Below are positions 7,787 through 13,889 of a DNA stretch of 13,889 nt, piece after piece. Each line of letters opens with the position of its first letter. Within the stretch, counting starts at the first letter, position 1. Origin of the DNA: an uncultured Clostridiaceae bacterium (lineage in GTDB: Bacteria > Bacillota > Clostridia > Lachnospirales > Lachnospiraceae). The notes beneath the pieces were generated by a model. It was not told where the DNA came from. It saw nothing but the letters and a program-made list of their open reading frames with translations, and did not search any database. The stretch lies in the NCBI GenBank assembly GCA_947175805.1, contig CAMWOF010000025.1:1-13889 (forward strand). The letters are read 5' to 3'. The position numbers were made by a program, and so were the translations under genes.

Positions 7787-7794
7787 CCTCCTTT
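7787..7794 (-). promoter_or_regulatory. Strong ribosome binding site that fixes the giant gene's start
   Basis: AAAGGAGG on the minus strand is a perfect Shine-Dalgarno sequence, 6 bases before the ATG at 7780. The upstream in-frame ATG at 7807 overlaps the previous stop as ATGA, but starting there would translate this site as VERRR ahead of the signal peptide, so 7780 is preferred. Confidence 0.85.
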
Positions 7795-7803
7795 CTACCA
7801 AAC

Positions 7804-8652
7804 TCATTTCATCAAAACATCTTTATTACGTATCTTGATCATTCCCTGACTGTCATAGGTCAGCGAATAATTATCAAAATTCATAATTAGACCGATACTA
7901 TTGTTTTCGGCATCTACCACCACACGGAACCCGTCTGTATCCATAACCTTGCAGAGCAAGCCTGACTCCTTCTGCTTGCCGTCAGGATAAACACCGATGT
8001 CAGCGACAGAAGTCACATAATTTCCAATAGTTGAGTCCGAAGCACAATGCCGGTTCAGATACAGCTTTTTATTGGTATCATTGTAGGCAAATGTCACACA
8101 ACAGTTTTCATAACCGCCGGTGCTGTTTTTGGTCTGATACTCAATGTACAGAAAATCCACCTTAATATTGGTAAGCTCCTCAACCCCATCTCCGTCCGTA
8201 TCCTGCTTTAAATAGCGGAATGCGTATAATGGGATTTTTGCTTCACCCCCTGAATATAAAGTAATAAGCGCCTGATTGGCATCCCAATACTGAACGCTGT
8301 ACTTCAGCACCTTTTCTTTGTTGTCGCACAATCTGCCGGTAGCCGGATCCATTCTGACAGCCTTCTCTGCAATAGGATCCATGGACTCAGAAACATACAG
8401 CTTTTTATCCGTCTCCCCGTCCGCCAGACCGTAAATCATTACCTTGTTTGCCTGCATAATACAGGTGCTGACCTGTTCATATACATCTTGTGCTATGCTC
8501 TGCACCTCATTGTTATGATTTGATCTTGAATACACTCTGGAGGTGGAGGTCATAAACTGGACAATGGAAACCATAACCACGCTTAAAATCGCAACAGCCA
8601 AAACCAACTCAACAAATGTAAAACCCTTGTTATTTAATTTTTGTTTCACCAT
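7804..8652 (-). CDS. Prepilin-type minor pilin, PilW/GspJ-like
   Basis: A 282-residue membrane/pilus protein with a class III signal: basic leader MVKQKLNNKG (10 residues), cleavage before Phe, then FTFVELVLAVAILSVVMVSIVQFMTS with Glu at +5 and one hydrophobic helix. The following STSRVYSRSNHNNEVQSIAQDVYEQVSTCIMQANKVMIYG pattern (ordered helix, then a beta domain) is typical of PilW/GspJ minor pilins, which are longer than major pilins. An EF-hand or thrombospondin-3-like loop DTDGDGVEELTN lies at residues 151-162. Three cysteines are visible: one in the N-terminal helix region (VSTCIM), one in ENCCV's neighbourhood and one in NRHCASD, so disulphides are possible. AAGGGAG precedes the ATG and overlaps the stop of the previous gene, giving an 11-bp gap and probable translational coupling. 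The next gene is the giant secreted protein. The prepilin class is certain; the PilW/GspJ assignment rests on size, position and general pattern. Confidence 0.88.
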   Translation of the reverse strand: MVKQKLNNKGFTFVELVLAVAILSVVMVSIVQFMTSTSRVYSRSNHNNEVQSIAQDVYEQVSTCIMQANKVMIYGLADGETDKKLYVSESMDPIAEKAVRMDPATGRLCDNKEKVLKYSVQYWDANQALITLYSGGEAKIPLYAFRYLKQDTDGDGVEELTNIKVDFLYIEYQTKNSTGGYENCCVTFAYNDTNKKLYLNRHCASDSTIGNYVTSVADIGVYPDGKQKESGLLCKVMDTDGFRVVVDAENNSIGLIMNFDNYSLTYDSQGMIKIRNKDVLMK

Positions 8653-8663
8653 TTATCACTCCC

Positions 8664-9224
8664 TTACTTGGCATAATGACTGCCCGTGCTTTTGTTAAGC
8701 AGAATCGTTGCGGCAGCCGGCTCCGAACCATCTGACTCCGTCGGAGACTTACCGCTTGGATTCTTTATAATCTCATAGGTTCCATATCCCAGCAGCACTG
8801 AACTGTCCGACTTGTTAAACTGAATTATCAGACCGTCCGAATCAACCACTGCTCTGGTGCCGCCATCCACTGTTCCGTAAATCAAAATTCCACTGGCAAG
8901 ATCCACGGGAGACTGCGATGTGCTGTCCGTAAAGGTACCTGCAGCGTTGTCATAGATTCCGTAACCGATAACATAACAATCCTTTGCATCGTCAAAATAA
9001 AGCTTCATAGCCGTCTCGGCACTCTGCGCCTTTGTCAGATTCGCCAAAAAAGAGAACTGGGCATTCAACTGGTTCATTGCCGAACTGACCCTTGCGCCGT
9101 TTACTATATTCATCGTCAGAAAGCCAACGGTGCTGATAATAATAATGATGGCAAGGACAATAATCATCTCCACCATGGAGTATCCTCGATTGTCTGCAGA
9201 GCAACGCTTTTTTATTTTTTTCAT
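8664..9224 (-). CDS. Prepilin-type minor pilin, GspH/FimT-like
   Basis: A 186-residue prepilin from the chosen start. The leader MKKIKKRCSADNRG (14 residues, strongly basic) ends in Gly, followed by YSMVEMIIVLAIIIIISTVGFLTM: Tyr+1, Glu+5 and one hydrophobic helix. The rest is a short beta-rich domain with segments such as CYVIGYGIYDN and LLGYGTYEIIKN, as in GspH/FimT/FimU minor pilins. Three in-frame starts exist: GTG 9233, ATG 9230 and ATG 9224. AGGCGG lies 8 bases before ATG 9224 but only 2 before ATG 9230, so 9224 is preferred. The previous gene stops at 9237. In type II secretion the GspH homologue joins the shaft to the GspI-J-K tip, and all four types seem represented in this operon. 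The class is certain; the GspH subtype is inferred from size and company. Confidence 0.88.
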   Translation of the reverse strand: MKKIKKRCSADNRGYSMVEMIIVLAIIIIISTVGFLTMNIVNGARVSSAMNQLNAQFSFLANLTKAQSAETAMKLYFDDAKDCYVIGYGIYDNAAGTFTDSTSQSPVDLASGILIYGTVDGGTRAVVDSDGLIIQFNKSDSSVLLGYGTYEIIKNPSGKSPTESDGSEPAAATILLNKSTGSHYAK

Positions 9225-9236
9225 TCTCATCACCGC

Positions 9237-11948
9237 CTACTCTACATTCTTTTTCCAGTTTTTATATGCAACAACATCAATATAGCGAACCTCGGTAATA
9301 TCCTTGTCTAAGCTGTCTGTCTGACCTGTAAGATATTCCTCAGTGGCATCCGGGTCTTCTTCTTCTTCGCCGCCGATTGCCTCACTGGTACCAGTCTTAA
9401 TCTCTCCATAGTCCTTAAAGCAAGCGACAGCCAATTCCATACTCGAATTGCCGCCGGCTGCCAACGAGTCGCACTGGCGCAGGACTTCCTTGACGACAGA
9501 CGGGTCTGCAAAAAAGTTCACGCTGTAACCCACTCTGATTTTACTGCCTGATATGATTAATCCCGTAAAGGAATCCACCTTCCTGCCGCTGTCATCCCTT
9601 CCAAAGGTAACATCACCTTTTGCAATGACAATTCCCTGCAGGGCAGTTCCCATGCTGTCATCCCCCGGCTTAAGCTCAATATCACCATCGCTGATCCAGA
9701 TTTTATATCCGTTCGGAAGTGAAATCCCCTGCTTAAATTCATCTGCAGAAGACTGATCTGCCACTGCAGACACCTTCTCCATATTGATGTAATACTCTAA
9801 CGGCGTATAATCTTTCGTTTCTCCATTTTCATCTTTTTTAACTTTATTTTTCACCGTTTCAACATCCGGTTTTGAGATTGTCAGAAGATATTTAACCATA
9901 TTATATTCTGACTGCAGCTCTGTGGATGCCGACATATATGCAGTGGCTCCCTCATACTTGTCACCTGTATCAAATACATGGAGCAGCTTGGAGAACACCT
10001 CCTGTGCACTCTCCGGTGCCTTGATAGAAAAGGCTGCACCGTCCACTGATGTCAACGCACCGTTAGAATACATATATCTTTCTGTCGCCATATCCGATTC
10101 TGGCAGAGAAATCAGAGATACCGAAAACTTCTGGTAATCTGTGATATCCTTTAAGTATTTTGCGCCAATGTATTTGTATTCATCAGTCTGCGCATCGATT
10201 TCAAAGAAATTGGCGTATGCCTGAATAAAGGCGGCCTTATCAAACCCAGGTGCCGCATATTTATCTAAATCAAAGAAGTAATATGTGTTCCCCGATATTT
10301 CCTGCTTGATAACCGGAATCTGGCGAAGCTGGTTGTAAAATCCATCATAGGGTTCATGATCCACCTTTACTCCATTCACTGTCTCCTCTGCCTTTAGATT
10401 ATTCGGAATCGTAGCATACACCTCTCCGTTTTTATCTGTAATCCATGAACGAAGCGCCATGTAAGCAAGCTGATTACTCTTGATGGAAATGGATTCACCT
10501 GTAATATAATCCTTAATGTTCTTATCATACATATAGGATCTGGTCTCCACCGTCTCATCATCACCAATCTCCTTCTCGGACTTCTGTGTTGTCTTAGACA
10601 GCTCAACATAAGACCGACCCGCAATATACATCTTATCCAGCTTAGAAAAATCCAGCTCGGTCTGCTGACCGTTTAAGATGATAGAACTGCTGTTATAGTG
10701 GTCATTTGTATTTTCACCCTTGGAATTCTGATAATTTCCCTTTGCCGGCGTTAGGAAATGTCTTTCATCTGCAGACTGACTGTAATTATAGCCATAATAA
10801 GCGCCCTCCAGCTTCAGTCTGGAATTATCGGCATTTAGCTCTATATCATCATAGATATATGCATTGGCAAACAAATCCGCCTTAGATGCGCCGGCAATCG
10901 GCGAATATCCACCTAAAACCAGGTTGTCAACCCACATCTCACAAGGGTCAATCCTGCCATCGCCATTATTATCACTACTGGTAGAGAGCACAAGCTGACC
11001 TCCATTAAATACACCGAAGGTTCCCGGAACAACCACATAATCCGACTGTAAAATGACATGGGCTCCGCTGATATAAAGCCCGGAATACATGCTCTCCTCT
11101 AAAAGTCCGTTACAGGCAAGATAACGTGTATCATCCTTTTGGTAGGAGGATACATCCGATGTCTTACCCTCAAAGGAATTTGTTGTCTTTCTGTTCTTTT
11201 CATCGGTGCTGTCATAATCCTTATTGTAAAAATCAGCTGCACCATAGAGATTGCCGGATACATTAATCTGACTGGTTGCACCAAGCATCTCGATACCCAT
11301 ATCCGCAATCAAGGAATACTCATACAGGGAATTGCTGTATGCATTCGCATTTCCAAATCTGACATTATATGCCGGCTCACCAATGACAATGTCTGTAGTA
11401 ATTGACTGGATATAGTCATCACCATTACTGCCTAAATCATATTTTGCGGTACGCTTGATTGTAAGATTCTGAATCACCAGACCGTCATCCGTATACACCA
11501 CATTAATATTACTGAAATCTGCCTCATTATCACTATCCGTAATATATGCACTCAATGTATCCGCAATGTTTTCAAGCTTTAACGAATTATCCTGCTTCAA
11601 ATACTGCAAAAACGCCCTTTTCATCAGCTTGTTTGCATCCGCATCCTGCATTGTGACATACTCTTTCGCACCCAAATCATAATAGGTCAAAACCTCCAGC
11701 GTATCATAGTATGCCTCCTTTAAATGAGTTACGGCAATCGTGCCAACGCCAGCATATATCTCATCCAACGCCTGTTCTACATAGTAAAAATTATTACGCG
11801 AATTCAGATTATATACCTTCAGACGGTATGAAAAAGCAGCCGCCACCAAAATTGAGGTTGCAAGAACGCTTAAGAACGCCATCGTCACAATAACCATAAC
11901 AAAGCTTGAGCCACGGTTATTTAGTTTTTTCCGAAACTTTTTCATCAT
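9237..11948 (-). CDS. Giant PilX/GspK-like minor pilin lacking Glu5, with beta-helix-like ectodomain
   Basis: A 903-residue pilus-associated protein, far larger than usual PilX or GspK proteins. A basic leader ends in NNRG; the mature end is SSFVMVIVTMAFLSVLATSILVAAAF, so position 5 is Met rather than Glu. Loss of Glu5 is a recognised mark of GspK-type tip pseudopilins. The next helix (NSRNNFYYVEQALDEIYAGVG) is PilX-like. The ectodomain has short beta repeats rich in Gly and Val/Ile, such as SGLYISGAHVILQSDYVVV (about 290-310) and GIVIAKGDVTFG (about 770), suggesting a parallel beta-helix. An EF-hand-like loop DNNGDGRIDPCE is at 326-337. The C-terminus VVAYKNWKKNVE is like related Gram-positive pilus assembly proteins. 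Start: ATG 11948 overlaps the previous stop as TGATG, with AAAGGGG about 7 bases upstream; GTG 11951 and ATG 11945 are alternatives. Export and pilus association are well supported; the tip position is inferred. Confidence 0.82.
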   Translation of the reverse strand: MMKKFRKKLNNRGSSFVMVIVTMAFLSVLATSILVAAAFSYRLKVYNLNSRNNFYYVEQALDEIYAGVGTIAVTHLKEAYYDTLEVLTYYDLGAKEYVTMQDADANKLMKRAFLQYLKQDNSLKLENIADTLSAYITDSDNEADFSNINVVYTDDGLVIQNLTIKRTAKYDLGSNGDDYIQSITTDIVIGEPAYNVRFGNANAYSNSLYEYSLIADMGIEMLGATSQINVSGNLYGAADFYNKDYDSTDEKNRKTTNSFEGKTSDVSSYQKDDTRYLACNGLLEESMYSGLYISGAHVILQSDYVVVPGTFGVFNGGQLVLSTSSDNNGDGRIDPCEMWVDNLVLGGYSPIAGASKADLFANAYIYDDIELNADNSRLKLEGAYYGYNYSQSADERHFLTPAKGNYQNSKGENTNDHYNSSSIILNGQQTELDFSKLDKMYIAGRSYVELSKTTQKSEKEIGDDETVETRSYMYDKNIKDYITGESISIKSNQLAYMALRSWITDKNGEVYATIPNNLKAEETVNGVKVDHEPYDGFYNQLRQIPVIKQEISGNTYYFFDLDKYAAPGFDKAAFIQAYANFFEIDAQTDEYKYIGAKYLKDITDYQKFSVSLISLPESDMATERYMYSNGALTSVDGAAFSIKAPESAQEVFSKLLHVFDTGDKYEGATAYMSASTELQSEYNMVKYLLTISKPDVETVKNKVKKDENGETKDYTPLEYYINMEKVSAVADQSSADEFKQGISLPNGYKIWISDGDIELKPGDDSMGTALQGIVIAKGDVTFGRDDSGRKVDSFTGLIISGSKIRVGYSVNFFADPSVVKEVLRQCDSLAAGGNSSMELAVACFKDYGEIKTGTSEAIGGEEEEDPDATEEYLTGQTDSLDKDITEVRYIDVVAYKNWKKNVE

Positions 11949-13384
11949 CACTCAGCCCCTTTCGTTCCTGAATAGCTGACTACCTCTTTGCCGCTTGCAT
12001 CATACAAAGTAACCTTCATTGACCACAGTACATCTTCGTATACAACATCTTTATCTAATCCTTCAACCCATGTATCCTCTCCCAGTGCGACCACGTCATC
12101 ATTCAGTCCCAGCGAGCTCATGATAGCATCGAATTTCAAATGCCATTTAACACGATCTAAAGCCATATTTGTATACACATTCAAATATTTTCCCTTCAGA
12201 TAGTCCTCACGATTTACTGGTACCCCATTCTGGCTCGGAAGACGGATATTGAAGTATGTGAAAACATTGTCACGGCTCATATATGTTTCATTCACATCTG
12301 GAATCAGGCTCTCATTATAATAAGTGATTCCGCTTGCATCCATAATTGCCCGGACACTGGCAGGATGTGTCTTCATATATTCTTCCGCATACTGCTTCAC
12401 TTTGGCCTTATATTCGTCATCGGTTTCACCTGTATCCTTTGACGGATAATTATCCCTGTAATCTGAATCATAATTCAATGCGGTTGCCGTCTCTATCAGA
12501 TACATCTTGACATTATCCGTAGGATCCATCCCAGAAAGATCCAGCACAATATAGTCATACGGCATATACTCATTATTATAGATACAAGGATTATACATCA
12601 GGAAAATCACTGGCGGCTCCTGCTGCTCAAAGACCTGCGGAGTCAACGTATAGTTCATGGTATCAGTAGGATACGTAAGATTCTGATCCTTGTAGGAAAC
12701 ATTGCACTCGACAGTATATTTGTTTTTACCGCCCGAGCCTTTTTTACTCATTTTCACAGTAGTCACCTTCCGCACAGAATCATCAGCAAAAGGATTGTAA
12801 TCGCCATACATCAACTGCTCCCATGCATCATATTGTTTATCCTTTAACTGTTCTGTCTTCAGAGCAAAGATACTCCTCTCGGCAGAAGTATCATTATTGG
12901 ACGCCTGACCGGCAATTACCGCCACGCTGCTCGCATCCACATTCTTGAGACTGCCGACATTCACAGCATTCGGATTCACAGCATCCGGATCAAGCGCCTT
13001 GCGGACGGCATAATCCTTTGTATCCATATCTACAACTGCACTATAGGTCTGATTATTGATAGTCACCGAATCAATCTTGTATTGAAGCTTTGAATACGTA
13101 ACTGTCGTTCCGCCGACGCTTTCCTCTGTCGTTCCTGATTCGGCTGCATCTTGTAGTAAATCGCTGAATATCTCACCCTTGCCCACTTCATCAATCGGTG
13201 TGCTCTTCATATATTCCATGAGGTACTCTGCGTACTCCGCAGTCTTTTGTGTTGTCCTTGCCCTACTATTCATATTCACGCTGGTAAGAAGCTGTCTGAT
13301 AATCGGAATGGCCAGCATTGTAAAAACTGCAATGGCAATGATCAACTCCACCATGCTGAAGCCCTTATGATTTAATTTTGCCAT
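11948..13384 (-). CDS. Large prepilin-type minor pilin, PilV/GspI-like
   Basis: A 478-residue prepilin with leader MAKLNHKG (8 residues) and mature end FSMVELIIAIAVFTMLAIPIIRQLLTS: Phe+1, Glu+5 and one hydrophobic helix. The Pro-containing helix followed by MNSRARTTQKTAEYAEYLMEYMKS is the usual PilV/GspI layout, in which the stretch after the membrane helix is amphipathic. The protein is about three times the usual PilV length; the extra region holds beta-rich and charged segments (for example YRDNYPSKDTGETDDEYKAKV) not assignable to a known domain. Only two cysteines are seen (VECNV and YNPCIYN). GGAG lies 9 bases before the ATG, and the upstream gene stops 16 bp away. The stop overlaps the next gene's start (TGATG), implying coupled translation and matched amounts with the PilX/GspK-like partner. 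The prepilin call is certain; the subtype is inferred. Confidence 0.87.
   Translation of the reverse strand: MAKLNHKGFSMVELIIAIAVFTMLAIPIIRQLLTSVNMNSRARTTQKTAEYAEYLMEYMKSTPIDEVGKGEIFSDLLQDAAESGTTEESVGGTTVTYSKLQYKIDSVTINNQTYSAVVDMDTKDYAVRKALDPDAVNPNAVNVGSLKNVDASSVAVIAGQASNNDTSAERSIFALKTEQLKDKQYDAWEQLMYGDYNPFADDSVRKVTTVKMSKKGSGGKNKYTVECNVSYKDQNLTYPTDTMNYTLTPQVFEQQEPPVIFLMYNPCIYNNEYMPYDYIVLDLSGMDPTDNVKMYLIETATALNYDSDYRDNYPSKDTGETDDEYKAKVKQYAEEYMKTHPASVRAIMDASGITYYNESLIPDVNETYMSRDNVFTYFNIRLPSQNGVPVNREDYLKGKYLNVYTNMALDRVKWHLKFDAIMSSLGLNDDVVALGEDTWVEGLDKDVVYEDVLWSMKVTLYDASGKEVVSYSGTKGAE
12959..12988 (-). repeat. 15-bp in-frame tandem duplication in the PilV-like gene
   Basis: Two adjacent 15-base units (12974-12988 and 12959-12973) match at 14 of 15 positions and encode PDAVN then PNAVN. 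The frame is kept. It lies in a probable linker of the ectodomain. Confidence 0.7.
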
Positions 13385-13400
13385 TCAATATCACTCCATT

Positions 13401-13889
13401 CTACTTGTAGACCTTCACCTGTCCGGATCTGCCAGTTACATTAAATCTTGGAGACGTCTCATCATCATCACTTACCTTAATATATACAGGTATAGACATC
13501 GTGTTTGAAATAGAAACTTTCACTCCGCTCTTATCATTAGCATCCTTTCTGGCAGATGATGCAACATATAACCTAACCTCCTCTGCAGAAGTAACCTCTG
13601 CCTCATAGGAATTTGAGCCTAACGTATAAGTTACATAATTCTTGCCATCCTTTTCATAGAAATCCAGCTTTAATGTCTCCTCTTCGTTGGCTGAACTGGT
13701 TACCTTGGATGCATCCTTGCCATTCTGACCAACTACCTTTGCAGAAACATCACTGTCTGCGGCATTTAACATTACATAAAAATCATAATTAGTAGCAATT
13801 GCCTGACCATTATCCGAATCATACTTTGTCAGACCGGAACCGGAAGAACCGGACCCGCTACCTGAACCACCTGTAAAGAGGTTTGATAC
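13401..13889 (-). CDS. C-terminal part of an unrecognised pilus-operon protein with a Gly/Ser linker
   Basis: The frame is open to the right edge of the window, so the true start lies outside; an internal ATG at 13772 is probably not the start because the frame continues with coherent sequence above it. The visible 162 residues begin VSNLFTGG, then a Gly/Ser linker (13833-13871), then a small beta-rich domain of about 140 residues with strands such as KNYVTYTLG, EVRLYVASSA and IPVYIKVSDDDE, ending in SGQVKVYK. No transmembrane segment, prepilin signal or cysteine is seen in this part. It stops 16 bp before the PilV-like gene on the same strand, so it belongs to the pilus operon. I do not recognise the family. 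Linker-plus-beta-domain suggests an extracellular or membrane-tethered assembly component, but this is a guess. Confidence 0.75.
   Translation of the reverse strand, partial: VSNLFTGGSGSGSGSSGSGLTKYDSDNGQAIATNYDFYVMLNAADSDVSAKVVGQNGKDASKVTSSANEEETLKLDFYEKDGKNYVTYTLGSNSYEAEVTSAEEVRLYVASSARKDANDKSGVKVSISNTMSIPVYIKVSDDDETSPRFNVTGRSGQVKVYK

Noticed and set aside
13772..13772. ATG at 13772 as the start of the last gene
   Set aside because: The frame stays open with coherent protein sequence up to the window edge and no Shine-Dalgarno precedes this ATG.
1..13889. tRNA, rRNA, CRISPR array, insertion sequence or riboswitch
   Set aside because: The window is filled with coding sequence and short gaps; no spaced repeats, transposase or RNA-gene signatures were seen.

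Overview
This window is a stretch of bacterial chromosome in which every supported gene is read on the minus strand, so the biological order runs from base 13889 down to base 1. Low-GC Shine-Dalgarno sites, a yqeG-aroE neighbourhood, an AroE-AroK fusion, Gram-positive-style prepilins and a giant secreted protein resembling the clostridial DUF5057 group together suggest an anaerobic Firmicute, most likely Clostridia/Lachnospiraceae. That taxonomic placement is inference; no rRNA or other marker gene is present.

Region 1 (13889 to 2495) is a tightly packed operon of surface-pilus components. It begins with the 3' part of an unrecognised gene with a Gly/Ser linker. Four prepilin-type proteins follow: a 478-aa PilV/GspI-like protein, a 903-aa PilX/GspK-like protein that lacks the usual Glu5, a 186-aa GspH/FimT-like protein and a 282-aa PilW/GspJ-like protein. 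A secreted protein of about 1746 residues comes last, and the operon ends in a clear intrinsic terminator. Gaps between genes are 3 to 23 bp, and one junction is a TGATG stop/start overlap.

Region 2 (2492 to 1) has its own sigma-A-type promoter. It holds a small PilA/GspG-like prepilin with the features of a shaft pilin, then yqeG (HAD-family phosphatase) and a shikimate dehydrogenase-shikimate kinase fusion (aroE-aroK) cut off by the window edge. A pilin gene is therefore apparently co-transcribed with housekeeping genes.

The main hypothesis is that region 1 encodes a Gram-positive counterpart of the proteobacterial minor pilin-PilY1 operon. The four minor pilins would form a priming/tip complex, with the Glu5-less giant in the GspK/PilX position. 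The 1746-aa secreted protein, which has a signal peptide but no wall anchor, would be the tip-displayed or exported effector. EF-hand-like calcium loops occur in three proteins of the operon (two in the giant protein, one each in the PilX-like and PilW-like proteins), suggesting calcium-dependent assembly or adhesion. No RNA genes, insertion sequences or CRISPR arrays were seen, and there is no gene-free stretch above 300 bases; the largest gap (2431-2539) holds the terminator and promoter.
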